The notes below the pieces were generated by a model. That model had not been told where the DNA came from, did not search any database, and saw only the letters and a list, made by a program, of their open reading frames with translations. Shown here one piece after another: positions 1 to 6,676 of a stretch of DNA of 9,777 nucleotides. Made by a program: the position numbers and the translations under genes. This stretch comes from an uncultured bacterium (GTDB taxonomy: Bacteria > Actinomycetota > Coriobacteriia > Coriobacteriales > Atopobiaceae), in contig CAJMNO010000048.1 in the NCBI GenBank assembly GCA_905214865.1, forward strand, positions 1 to 9,777, read 5' to 3'. Position 1 is the first letter of the stretch, and the number at the start of each line of letters is the position of its first letter.

Positions 1-311
1 TCCCCTCGGGAAACCCGCTCCGAAGGGTTGACGAAACTATAGGAACACCCCCCGCCCCCTCTTAGCCGTTCCATCGGGTTCGTCCCAACTCGCCCGTGCG
101 TCGCAACCACAACCCAAAGGCCGTGGATGCCAGGGTTCCTATGGACCGCGGCAAGAGATCTCCCGCACGCGTGCTCCCACGGGGAGGTTCCCTCCCAGCC
201 CGAGATCAGCCTACGTCCCCTTCTCTGAATCCTTATGAGCGGAGCCGGGCAGATTGCCTGCGGGCGGGAGACGGGCGCATCTCTCTCCCAGCGAACCCGC
301 ACGCAACCCCG
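1..311. other. Intergenic stretch, no gene supported
   Basis: I see no credible gene here. Reading frames that cross this stretch on the plus strand run antisense through ptsI and have no family resemblance. A short perfect palindrome with 6-bp arms and a TTC loop lies at 182-196, but no T-run follows it. The 8-mer ATAGGAAC at 40-47 recurs inverted at 134-141, probably by chance. The stretch lies downstream of the ptsI terminator and may be the far end of another transcription unit outside the window. Confidence 0.5.
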
Positions 312-345
312 AAACACAAAGGGGGCGCCCCGATGGGACGCCCCC
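312..345 (-). terminator. Rho-independent terminator of fruK-ptsI
   Basis: Read on the minus strand, an 11-bp GC stem (one G-U pair, arms 335-345 and 321-331) closes a 3-nt loop. It is followed by the U-rich tail UUUGUGUUU at 320-312. It starts 24 bases after the ptsI stop codon, so it should end the fruK-ptsI transcript. Confidence 0.85.
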
Positions 346-368
346 TCTCGCTTGCCTATGACGCAACC

Positions 369-2072
369 CTACTTCACGGCAGCCTGAAGCATTGCCTTGA
401 CCTCGGTAGCGGTCTTGAGGGCCATGACCTTCTCGGTGAGGGCGTCTGCCTCCTCCTTGGTCCACTGCGAGATGATGCGGCGCGTGCGCAGGATGGACGG
501 GGCGGAGACGGAGAACTCCTCCAGGCCGAAGGACAGCAGGACGGGGATGAGCAGCGGGTCAGCCGCGGCCTCGCCGCACATGCCGACCATGATGCCGGCC
601 TTGTTGCCCTCGGAGATGATGCGCTTGAGCGACCTCAGGACGGCCGGCTGGTACACCTGGTACAGGTAGGCGACGCGGTCGTTGCCACGGTCGGCACACA
701 TGGTATAGCCGATGAGGTCGTTGGTGCCGATGGAGAAGAAGTCGCACTCGGCGGCGAGGTCGTCGGCGATGAGCGAGGCGGCGGGCGTCTCGATCATGGT
801 GCCCACCTGGATGTCCTTGTTGTACTCGACGCCACGCGCGTCGAGATCGGCCTTGCACTCCTCGATCAGCTGCTTGGCCTGGCGCACCTCGTCGAGGTTG
901 GTCACGAGCGGCAGCATGATCTTGATGTCACCAAAGGCGGAGGCGCGCAGGAGCGCGGTCAGCTGCACCTTGTACTGCTCGGGGTTGTTGAGGCAGTAGC
1001 GGATGGCGCGGAACCCCATGAAGGGGTTGTCCTCCTTCTGGAGGTTGAGGTACGGGATCTCCTTGTCGCCACCCACGTCGAGGGTGCGGATGATGACCGG
1101 CTGGTCCTTCATGCGCAGCGCGACCTTCTGGTACGCGGCAAACTGCTCGTCCTCGGACGGGAGCTCCTTGGCGTCCATGAACAGGAACTCGGAGCGGAAG
1201 AGGCCGATGCCCTCGGCGTCGTGCTCCGCGGCGTTGTTGGCGTCGTCGGGGTTGCCGATGTTGGCCACGAGGAGCTTCTTCTCGCCGTCGCCCGTCACGG
1301 TCTCCTTGCCGCGGTACGCCTCGAGCGCCTGCTTCTCCTCGGCGTACACCTTGGCCTTGGCGCGGTAGTGCTCCAGGTCGTGGTCGTCGGGGTTGGCAAT
1401 GACCTTGCCGTTGGTGCCGTCCACCACGACCATGTCGCCGGTCTTGATGTTCTTGGTGGCGTCGGCGACGGAGAGGACCGCGGGAATCTCGAGCGCGCGG
1501 GCGATGATCGCGGAGTGCGAGGTCCTGCCACCCGTCTCGGTGACGATGCCCGCGACGTTCTCCTTGTCGATGTCGGCGGTCATCGAGGGCGTGAGCTCGT
1601 GGACCACGACGATGGAGTTCTCGGGCAGCGTGGAGAGGTCCACGACCTCCTTGCCCAGCAGGTCGGCGAGGAGGCCGGTCTTGACGTCGGCGACGTCGGC
1701 GGCGCGCTCGCGGAAGAGCTCGTCCTCCATCTGGGAGAACATCGTGTAGTAGGTGTCGTACGCCTCGCTCACGGCCTGCTCGGCGCACATGCCCGAGTCG
1801 ATGGAGCCGTTGACCATGTCCTTGATGCCCTCGTCCTCGGCGAACTCGATGTGGGCGCCCATGATCTCGGCCGCATTCTCACCCACGGTCTTCTTCATGC
1901 GCTCGATCTGCGCGTTGGTCTGCGCCACGAACTTGTCGAGGGCGGCGGCGTAGCGCGCCTTCTCCTCCTCGGCGTTCTCGGGGACCCTGGGGGTGAACGA
2001 GAGGTCTGGGGCCACCGCGACCTGGGCGACGCCGATGCCGTAGCCATCAGACGCATTGATACCCTTGAACAT
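369..2072 (-). CDS. ptsI: PTS enzyme I (phosphoenolpyruvate-protein phosphotransferase)
   Basis: Cytoplasmic EI takes phosphate from phosphoenolpyruvate onto a histidine and passes it to HPr, powering all PTS sugar uptake. The product is 567 aa, close to the E. coli length of 575. An N-terminal helical HPr-binding and swivelling phosphohistidine domain carries GGRTSHSAI with the active His at 186. The C-terminal PEP-binding barrel shows GLFRSEF (Arg293), RTLDVGGDKE (Arg329), GTMIETP (Glu428), SIGTNDL (Asp452) and GMCGE (Cys499). Each lies exactly three residues before its E. coli counterpart, which supports this start. An in-frame ATG at 2096 would add eight residues but lacks this spacing. 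ptsI follows fruK by 81 bases; a small 5-bp hairpin at 2090-2104 sits just ahead of the ribosome binding site. No HPr gene is seen next to it. Identification is firm. Confidence 0.97.
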   Translation of the reverse strand: MFKGINASDGYGIGVAQVAVAPDLSFTPRVPENAEEEKARYAAALDKFVAQTNAQIERMKKTVGENAAEIMGAHIEFAEDEGIKDMVNGSIDSGMCAEQAVSEAYDTYYTMFSQMEDELFRERAADVADVKTGLLADLLGKEVVDLSTLPENSIVVVHELTPSMTADIDKENVAGIVTETGGRTSHSAIIARALEIPAVLSVADATKNIKTGDMVVVDGTNGKVIANPDDHDLEHYRAKAKVYAEEKQALEAYRGKETVTGDGEKKLLVANIGNPDDANNAAEHDAEGIGLFRSEFLFMDAKELPSEDEQFAAYQKVALRMKDQPVIIRTLDVGGDKEIPYLNLQKEDNPFMGFRAIRYCLNNPEQYKVQLTALLRASAFGDIKIMLPLVTNLDEVRQAKQLIEECKADLDARGVEYNKDIQVGTMIETPAASLIADDLAAECDFFSIGTNDLIGYTMCADRGNDRVAYLYQVYQPAVLRSLKRIISEGNKAGIMVGMCGEAAADPLLIPVLLSFGLEEFSVSAPSILRTRRIISQWTKEEADALTEKVMALKTATEVKAMLQAAVK

Positions 2073-2077
2073 AGATT

Positions 2078-2085
2078 CCTCCTCT
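2078..2085 (-). promoter_or_regulatory. Shine-Dalgarno site that fixes the ptsI start
   Basis: AGAGGAGG on the minus strand lies five bases before the ATG at 2072. It is a near-perfect anti-16S match and overlaps the sequence downstream of the alternative ATG at 2096, so it selects the shorter protein. Confidence 0.85.
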
Positions 2086-2153
2086 TTTACAAGCACTGCG
2101 CTTGGGTGAAGCCGAACGTAAGGACGGGGTGGGGTGACGCCCCGGGGGAGAGC

Positions 2154-3083
2154 CTACTTGGACCGCTCCTCGATGATCTTGTTGAGGCGCGCGTACACCT
2201 TGTCGATGGTCGCGCGCTTGGCGATGCCCTTGCTCGCCGCAGTCGCCGTACCGCAGGCGGACGCGAAGCGGAGGGCGGTCTCGTAGTCGGCACCCTCCTG
2301 GCACTTGGCAACGAAGCCCGCGACCATGGAGTCGCCCGCGCCGGTGGCGTTGACGAGCTTGATCTTGGCGGTGGGGACGGTATGGACCTGGCAGTCGTTG
2401 TCGTACAGGAGCGCGCCGTGGCTGCCGCACGAGACGATGACGTTCTGGGCGCCGCGCTCGTGGAGCTTCTCCGCGAAGGGGATGCACTCCTCCGGGGTCT
2501 CGGGACGGGCGTCGAAAATCCTGCCGACCTCGTGGTTGTTGGGCTTGATGAGGAACGGCTTGGCGGGCAGGGCCTCCATGAGGAGCTGGCCGGGGGCGTC
2601 GACCACAAAGCGGATGCCGCGGCCGGCGAGGCGCTTCATGATGATGTCGTACATGTTCTCGGGCAGCGACTTGGGGATCGAGCCCGTGAGGACGAGGGTG
2701 TCGCCCGGCTGGATGCAGTCGATGCGCTCGAGGAGCTCGTCCACCTTCTTCTCGGGGATCTTGGGACCCATGCCGTTGACCATGGTCATGACGATGCCGT
2801 TAAGCTTGACGTTGATGCGGGTGAACCCGTGGTCCAGCATCACGAAGTTGGACGAGATCCCCGACTTCTGGAGCGTGTTGATCAGGTACTCCCCCGTGAA
2901 GCCCGCGGCGATGCCGAAGGCGACGTTGAGCACCTTGAGCTCGTTGAGGAGGGTGGAGACGTTGATGCCGTTCCCACCGCAGTAGATCTCCTCGCTCGAC
3001 GAACGGTTGGTGAAGCCCATGTCAAGCGTCAGGGGATGCATGACGTAGTCGATGGCAGGGTTCAGCGTGACGGTGTATATCAA
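2154..3083 (-). CDS. fruK: 1-phosphofructokinase (PfkB family)
   Basis: FruK phosphorylates fructose-1-phosphate, the product of fructose PTS import, to fructose-1,6-bisphosphate in the cytoplasm. The 309-aa length is typical of the FruK/LacC branch of PfkB kinases. Visible motifs are TLNPAIDY near the N terminus, GGNGINVS (residues 36-43), TRINVKL (88-94), KPNNHE (180-185) and the C-terminal GAGDSMVAGF with the catalytic Asp251. The start is TTG, chosen because AGAGGAG lies six bases upstream and the protein then begins MIYTVTLNPA as the family expects. GGKG is the more common form of the first glycine motif, and here Lys is Asn, which the family signature still allows. fruK is first in a two-gene unit with ptsI. 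LacC-type tagatose-6-phosphate kinase is the main alternative, but the pairing with PTS genes and the NVKL motif favour FruK. Confidence 0.9.
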   Translation of the reverse strand: MIYTVTLNPAIDYVMHPLTLDMGFTNRSSSEEIYCGGNGINVSTLLNELKVLNVAFGIAAGFTGEYLINTLQKSGISSNFVMLDHGFTRINVKLNGIVMTMVNGMGPKIPEKKVDELLERIDCIQPGDTLVLTGSIPKSLPENMYDIIMKRLAGRGIRFVVDAPGQLLMEALPAKPFLIKPNNHEVGRIFDARPETPEECIPFAEKLHERGAQNVIVSCGSHGALLYDNDCQVHTVPTAKIKLVNATGAGDSMVAGFVAKCQEGADYETALRFASACGTATAASKGIAKRATIDKVYARLNKIIEERSK

Positions 3084-3115
3084 CTCGAGCTCCTCTCGCC
3101 CAAATATGCACTCAC

Positions 3116-3121
3116 ATGATA
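3116..3121 (-). promoter_or_regulatory. Possible -10 element of fruK
   Basis: TATCAT on the minus strand lies 33 bases before the TTG start in a locally AT-rich stretch (3100-3130). The same hexamer lies 34 bases before the manA ATG. I see no good -35 element at 16-18 bp, so this is tentative. Confidence 0.3.
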
Positions 3122-3135
3122 ACGAAAAATACGCG

Positions 3136-3170
3136 CATCGGTCCTCAAACGGCCCCGTGAATCACCGATG
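3136..3170. repeat. Spaced inverted repeat upstream of fruK
   Basis: CATCGGT at 3136-3142 is repeated in inverse as ACCGATG at 3164-3170, with 21 bases between. It lies just upstream of the putative fruK -10 element, where an operator for a fructose regulator would be expected. It could equally be a chance 7-mer in GC-rich DNA. Confidence 0.3.
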
Positions 3171-3285
3171 GGTATATTTCGCGGACAGGCCACCAGTTTC
3201 ATTCATTTTCCCCTGCATGCCCCCGCACGCGCATCGGGCCCGACGCACGTGCCGAGGAGCCCTCGCAACGGTGGCCGGCTCGTGA

Positions 3286-3291
3286 TACCAT
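3286..3291 (+). promoter_or_regulatory. Possible -10 element of the tRNA-Arg gene
   Basis: TACCAT ends 11 bases before the mature tRNA 5' end. That is a plausible position for a short 5' leader. The -35 region is not recognisable, so confidence is low. Confidence 0.25.
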
Positions 3292-3302
3292 CTCTCTCGC
3301 AA

Positions 3303-3379
3303 GCGCCCTTAGCTCAGCTGGATAGAGCATCGGTCTTCTAAACCGCCGGTCAGGCGTTCGAATCGCCTAGGGCGCACCA
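3303..3379 (+). tRNA. tRNA-Arg (anticodon UCU)
   Basis: A complete 77-nt cloverleaf: 7-bp acceptor stem (GCGCCCT with AGGGCGC), D arm GCTC/GAGC, anticodon loop CTTCTAA giving UCU for AGA/AGG codons, T arm AGGCG-TTCGAAT-CGCCT and genomically encoded CCA at 3377-3379. The only flaw is a T-C mismatch at the top of the anticodon stem (27-43). It is a single gene, transcribed away from fruK and followed by its own terminator. Confidence 0.97.
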
Positions 3380-3388
3380 GCATACGAC

Positions 3389-3419
3389 GGGGGTCGGGCC
3401 ACGCGGTCCGACCCCCTTT
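3389..3419 (+). terminator. Rho-independent terminator of tRNA-Arg
   Basis: A 12-bp GC-rich stem (3389-3400 with 3405-3416, one G-U pair) with loop ACGC is followed by TTT. On the minus strand the same hairpin sits just past the manA stop codon but lacks a U-run, so it may help end manA transcripts only weakly. Confidence 0.85.
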
Positions 3420-3425
3420 GCATGC

Positions 3426-4415
3426 CTAGTCCTCGCGGGGCACGTGCGACACCACCAGGGTCATGGCCCCCTCCAGGGGAAGCGTGTCCCTGGCCGCGGG
3501 CACCACGAAGTGGCTTCCCTTTGCCACGGGCACCCCGGCTGCGGTGCCCTCGCCCTCGATCACGCTCACGCAGGCGAAGTCGTACGGCGTGGGGAGGTCG
3601 CGCGAGCCCTCGACGCGCACGCGGTCAACCACATAGCGGGGGCAGGACTCCAGGCGAGTGATGCCGTCGACCTCGGGGGCGGTCACCGCTCCGGACGAGA
3701 GGGGCTCAGCGGCGTAGTCGATGACGTCCAGGCTCTGGGCCATGTGCAGCTCGCGCATGGTGCCGTCCGCCTGGACGCGGTCGTAGTCGTACACGCGGTA
3801 GGTCACGTCCGAGCTCTGCTGGGTCTCCAGCACCGTGGTGCCGCCCCTGATGGCGTGCAGGGTCCCGGGGTCGATCTGGAAGAAGTCGCCCGTGTGGACG
3901 GGGATCACGTTGAGGAGCCTGTCCCACTCTCCCCTCTCGACCATCTGGGCAAACTCCTCGCGGTCGTGCGCGTGCTGGCCCACCACGATGGTCGCGCCGG
4001 GCTCCGCGTGCAGCACGTACCAGCACTCGCACTTGCCCAGCGAGCCGTTCTCGTGCACGCGGGCGTACTCGTCGTCCGGGTGGACCTGGATGGACAGGTC
4101 GCCCTCGGCATCCAGGATCTTGACGAGCAGCGGGAAGCGGTCACCCTCGGCCTTGCCAAAGAGCTCGTGGTGGTGCTTCCAGAGGAACGAGAGGGTCAGG
4201 CCATGGTACTGGCCGGACGTCACGGTGCAGTCGCCGTTGGGGTGCGCGCTTATCGCCCAGCACTCGCCGATGGGGCCGTCGGGGATGTCGTAGCCAAAGT
4301 CGGTCTGGAGCCTCCTGCCACCCCAGATCTTCTCGTGAAAGATGGGCTCGGTGAAGATGAGGTCGTCGTCGTGGAACTTGGGGTCCCTGATGAACCCTCC
4401 GCCCATGTCGATCAT
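3426..4415 (-). CDS. manA: Class I mannose-6-phosphate isomerase
   Basis: ManA interconverts mannose-6-phosphate and fructose-6-phosphate in the cytoplasm. It opens PTS-imported mannose to glycolysis and supplies mannose-6-phosphate for glycan synthesis. The 329-aa cupin protein has the length of the short Gram-positive type. Predicted zinc ligands are Gln110 and His112 (in QVHPDDEYA), Glu130 (in GKCECWYVL) and His187 (in GTLHAI). FPLLVKILDA (94-103) and the active-site Arg207 in DVTYRVYDYDR are also present. The ATG is supported by AAAGGA six bases upstream. The first 15 or so residues are a non-conserved extension before the usual FTEPIFHEKIWGG start. The gene lies 99 bases after the NUDIX gene on the same strand and could be co-transcribed with it or use its own promoter. 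Identification is firm. Confidence 0.95.
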   Translation of the reverse strand: MIDMGGGFIRDPKFHDDDLIFTEPIFHEKIWGGRRLQTDFGYDIPDGPIGECWAISAHPNGDCTVTSGQYHGLTLSFLWKHHHELFGKAEGDRFPLLVKILDAEGDLSIQVHPDDEYARVHENGSLGKCECWYVLHAEPGATIVVGQHAHDREEFAQMVERGEWDRLLNVIPVHTGDFFQIDPGTLHAIRGGTTVLETQQSSDVTYRVYDYDRVQADGTMRELHMAQSLDVIDYAAEPLSSGAVTAPEVDGITRLESCPRYVVDRVRVEGSRDLPTPYDFACVSVIEGEGTAAGVPVAKGSHFVVPAARDTLPLEGAMTLVVSHVPRED

Positions 4416-4448
4416 GCGCGTTCCTTTCGTCGATGGACTTTCAGCCCG

Positions 4449-4454
4449 ATGATA
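4449..4454 (-). promoter_or_regulatory. Possible -10 element of manA
   Basis: TATCAT on the minus strand is 34 bases before the manA ATG, matching the hexamer and geometry seen at fruK. No convincing -35 element is visible upstream. Confidence 0.3.
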
Positions 4455-4514
4455 GTCCAGCGGAGACCCTCGGCCCCGTCGTTTGGGGGGAGCCGCGGTG
4501 GCATGCGGCCCTCG

Positions 4515-5108
4515 TCACGCCAGGCCGCGGATGAGGGCAGCCTGTGTCGCGATGATGGTCTTTGAGTCGCAGATCAGGCCCTCGCATATGGCCTCGGCCA
4601 CGTCTCCCACGGGTATCCAGTGCACGTCCACGAGCTCGCCTTCGTCGGGGTGCGCCGCGTGGGGAGAGAGGCCATGGGCCAGATAGACGCACGTCGTCTC
4701 GCTGGTGAAGCCCGGCGACCCCGCCGCACGCGCCACGAGCTCGAGCCGCTGGGCCACGAGCCCGGTCTCCTCCCCCAGCTCGCGTGCCGCGCACTCCTCG
4801 GGGCTCTCCCCCTCCTCGCGCCTCCCCGCGGGTATCTCGAGCGTGACCGCCCCCATGGCGAGACGATACTGCCTCACCAGGCACATGCGGCCGTCGACGA
4901 CCGCGCAGATGCCGCAGCCTCCGTGGTGCCAGGCGATCTCGCGCTCCCCCTCCGTCCCGTCGGGGAGCCTCACGGTCACGGTCTGGGCCTCGAAGACCCT
5001 CCCCGCCCAGTGCGACTCCGTCCGCGTGGGCACCTCGCGGAGGGCATCGTCGTCACGCAGGAGCTCCCGAATCGCCCGGATGCCATCGGATTCGCCAACC
5101 GCCGCCAT
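4515..5108 (-). CDS. NUDIX hydrolase, ADP-ribose pyrophosphatase type
   Basis: Predicted to hydrolyse nucleoside diphosphates linked to another moiety, most likely ADP-ribose to AMP and ribose-5-phosphate, in the cytoplasm. The 197-aa protein has a complete NUDIX box at residues 95-117 (Gly, Glu at +6, then RELGEETGL). It is preceded by VRQYR and LEIPAG, both typical of the NudF/ADPR group. The Pro in SPGFTSE, 15 residues after the box, is the usual marker of ADP-ribose specificity. I chose the ATG at 5108 because of the purine-rich GAGAGGGG just upstream. A GTG at 5147, with GGGAGG only a few bases away, would add 13 residues. The gene precedes manA and is divergent from the surface-protein cluster. 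The family is certain; the exact substrate is inferred. Confidence 0.9.
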   Translation of the reverse strand: MAAVGESDGIRAIRELLRDDDALREVPTRTESHWAGRVFEAQTVTVRLPDGTEGEREIAWHHGGCGICAVVDGRMCLVRQYRLAMGAVTLEIPAGRREEGESPEECAARELGEETGLVAQRLELVARAAGSPGFTSETTCVYLAHGLSPHAAHPDEGELVDVHWIPVGDVAEAICEGLICDSKTIIATQAALIRGLA

Positions 5109-5126
5109 GCCGTCCCCTCTCCCCTG

Positions 5127-5164
5127 CCCCGCAACGGGGACTGGCACGCGCCTCCCAGGAGGCG
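5127..5164. repeat. Two short hairpins ahead of the NUDIX gene
   Basis: CCCCG-CAA-CGGGG lies at 5127-5139 and CGCCTCC-CA-GGAGGCG at 5149-5164. Both are perfect inverted repeats between the two candidate NUDIX starts or just upstream of them. The second would fold over the ribosome binding site of the GTG start. No T-run follows on either strand, so they are not obvious terminators. Their function is unknown. Confidence 0.4.
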
Positions 5165-5313
5165 GGCGGGTCGCTTGCTAAGTCCGCCACATCGCGCCTG
5201 CAGGTTTTGGCGACCTATGCACAACCCCCGTGCGGGAAATCTTCTTGGGCTGCCGGAGCACGCCCGTTTCTCCCCCACCATGGTATCAGTGCCGGTTCCA
5301 GACGAGCGGGGGT

Positions 5314-5366
5314 GGTGGTCGCATGCACATGCAGAGGGGACGTCCGACCTGCGGGGTGGTCGCATG
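5314..5366 (+). repeat. Duplicated start-site element GGTGGTCGCATG
   Basis: The 12-mer GGTGGTCGCATG occurs at 5314-5325 and again, perfectly, at 5355-5366. The second copy supplies the ribosome binding region and ATG of the first surface gene, and the first copy supplies an ATG for a 14-codon reading frame. The intervening DNA carries no other clear signal. Confidence 0.6.
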
Positions 5367-5367
5367 A
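5323..5367 (+). CDS. Possible 14-aa leader peptide
   Basis: A short frame encoding MHMQRGRPTCGVVA starts at the first copy of the duplicated start element. Its TGA stop overlaps the ATG of the following membrane-protein gene as ATGA, the classic layout for translational coupling. The upstream GGGGGTGG could serve as a ribosome binding site. Nothing in the peptide is recognisable and such a frame can arise by chance, so this is a candidate only. Confidence 0.2.
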   Translation: MHMQRGRPTCGVVA

Positions 5368-5924
5368 GGTGGCCTAGGGCTCGTCGTCTCACGTGGCTCA
5401 CGCGGAGACGGGAATGCATCCTCGCGCTCACGGCGGTCGCGGTGCTGGGCGTTGGGTGGGGCATGGCGGCGCTGCTCGGAGGGTGGGAGGACCCGCTGGC
5501 AACGAATGGCTCGTACGAGGGGCTCGTGCGCCCGGAGGTCACGAGGGAGGCGGACGGTAAGGTGGACTCCTCGTCCATGGAGATCAGCTGCGCGGCCGCC
5601 ATGAGGGTCCAGGAGGGCGAGACCACGGTCGAGGCGCGCCTGGAGAACCCCGCGTCAAACCACGTTGACCAGCGGGTGCGCATCTACACCCGGGAGAGGC
5701 CCGACGACATCCTGTACCAGAGCGGGGCGCTGGCGCCGGGCCAGACGATCGAGACCATCGAGCTCGCCCACCCGCTCGAGCCGGGCAGGCACGACGCGAT
5801 GGTGGAGTTTCAGGGCTACGAGCGGCATCGCTCGCTCGTCTCAAACCAGGGCGAGCTGTTGGGCCACGACGCCTTTGGGGCATCCTGCGCAGCCGAGGTT
5901 CCCATCAGCTGCGTGGCCAAGTAG
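5364..5924 (+). CDS. Membrane-anchored surface protein with beta-rich ectodomain
   Basis: I do not recognise a named family. The 186-aa protein has an Arg-rich cytoplasmic N terminus, one membrane segment at about residues 18-39 and no signal peptidase site. Positive-inside charge places residues 40-186 outside the cell. The ectodomain has the feel of a beta-sandwich: YQSGALAPGQTIETIELA (118-135) followed by PLEPGRHDAMVEF resembles the pattern of small hypothetical exported proteins near Gram-positive surface loci (from memory, unchecked). Extracellular Cys76, Cys175 and Cys183 leave room for a disulfide. I chose ATG 5364 because GGGGTGGT precedes it and a longer in-frame version would add unstructured residues before the membrane helix. 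It is first of four co-directional surface genes, 43 bases before the next, and may be the membrane platform of the complex. Confidence 0.75.
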   Translation: MRWPRARRLTWLTRRRECILALTAVAVLGVGWGMAALLGGWEDPLATNGSYEGLVRPEVTREADGKVDSSSMEISCAAAMRVQEGETTVEARLENPASNHVDQRVRIYTRERPDDILYQSGALAPGQTIETIELAHPLEPGRHDAMVEFQGYERHRSLVSNQGELLGHDAFGASCAAEVPISCVAK

Positions 5925-5927
5925 CGA

Positions 5928-5945
5928 CCCGGCATCGGTGCCGGG
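5928..5945 (+). other. Intercistronic hairpin between surface genes 1 and 2
   Basis: A perfect 7-bp stem, CCCGGCA with TGCCGGG, closes a TCGG tetraloop four bases after the first gene's stop codon and 22 bases before the next ATG. No T-run follows, so it is unlikely to be a full terminator. It may protect or process the downstream mRNA or set the ratio between the two products. Confidence 0.55.
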
Positions 5946-5967
5946 CGACGACGCGAAGGGAGAGGCA

Positions 5968-6675
5968 ATGTTCGTGCACAGACCAGATTCCATGGCGGCA
6001 AAGGTGGTCGCGGCGGGTCTCGGAGTGGCGCTGGCCGCGAGCCCCGTGGCGGCGATGGCGGAGACGTCGAAGGAGGCCGAGGGAAGGCCGGGCGAGTCGT
6101 ACGGCCAGACGCAGCTGACGGTACGCGCCGACGGCACCGACCTCACCACGCCGGAGGGCGAGAACGAGACGCTCGACCAGGTGCGCGTCACCATCCCCGT
6201 GAAGATTGACTTCGTGGCCAAGTCCGACGGAGAGCTTATTGGGCCGAATGACAAGAAGGTCAAGTTCTCCAACAACTCCACGATGCCGGTGCACGTGGCG
6301 AGCGCCAAAGTCACGAGCGCCGAGGGCACTCGCATCGCGACGGCGGAGGAGGAGCGCGCTGCCGAGGCCAAGGGCGAGGCCGACGTCATCTACCTGGGCC
6401 TCACCAACTCCAAGGGTGACGCAATCGACCTCGGCAGGTACGAGGGCGACGGTGCCGCCCTCAAGGAGGGGGCGTGGGACATCGCCCGCTCCCCCAAGCA
6501 GGATGGCAAGGCGCGCGAGGGGGACTCGGTGAACAAGCTCTACCTCAACAAGCTGGGTGGAAGGATCTCGGGGTTTGGCAAGCTGGACCCCGCAAGGCAG
6601 ACGCAGGTGGGCCAGATCCACTGGACGGTCAGGCCGGGCATCGCGAAGGCGGCCAACGGGGGAGGCGGCGCCTGA
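5968..6675 (+). CDS. Secreted surface protein with WxL-like domain
   Basis: The 235-aa product has a Sec signal peptide with hydrophobic core at about residues 10-29 and likely cleavage after Ala31 (AMA|ET). Next come the motif GESYGQTQLTV (42-52) and one domain at about 71-223, starting VRVTIPVKIDFVAKSDGEL and ending in two tryptophan sites, WDIA (170-173) and HWTV (218-221). This domain is clearly homologous to the C terminus of the 899-aa protein downstream. The paired tryptophans recall WxL domains, which bind peptidoglycan without covalent attachment, but I cannot confirm membership. There is no membrane anchor or sorting signal; the end is a Gly-rich tail. The ATG has AAGGGAG upstream. 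The gene ends one base before the next ATG, indicating coupling. The family is unnamed to me; an abundant structural subunit or ligand-binding exoprotein is possible. Confidence 0.8.
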   Translation: MFVHRPDSMAAKVVAAGLGVALAASPVAAMAETSKEAEGRPGESYGQTQLTVRADGTDLTTPEGENETLDQVRVTIPVKIDFVAKSDGELIGPNDKKVKFSNNSTMPVHVASAKVTSAEGTRIATAEEERAAEAKGEADVIYLGLTNSKGDAIDLGRYEGDGAALKEGAWDIARSPKQDGKAREGDSVNKLYLNKLGGRISGFGKLDPARQTQVGQIHWTVRPGIAKAANGGGGA

Positions 6676-6676
6676 C

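Noticed and set aside
182..196. GGGAGG-TTC-CCTCCC palindrome as a terminator
   Set aside because: Neither strand shows a T-run after it and no gene ends next to it.
96..3119. A 1007-codon open frame on the plus strand across fruK and ptsI
   Set aside because: It is antisense to two certain genes, has low-complexity Leu/Val/Gly/Asp composition and arises from GC-biased third positions.
3135..3155. Partial resemblance of the fruK upstream region to the D/anticodon arm of tRNA-Arg (GCATCGGTC shared), as an attachment-site remnant
   Set aside because: Only nine contiguous bases match, no integrase is present, and the match is not to the 3' end of the tRNA where attachment sites usually lie.
3444..4565. 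A 373-codon plus-strand frame across manA
   Set aside because: It mirrors manA codon structure, has no ribosome binding site or family resemblance, and manA is unambiguous.
4620..5363. N-terminal extension of the first surface gene back through the NUDIX region
   Set aside because: The added residues are antisense to the NUDIX gene. The membrane helix needs a start near 5364.
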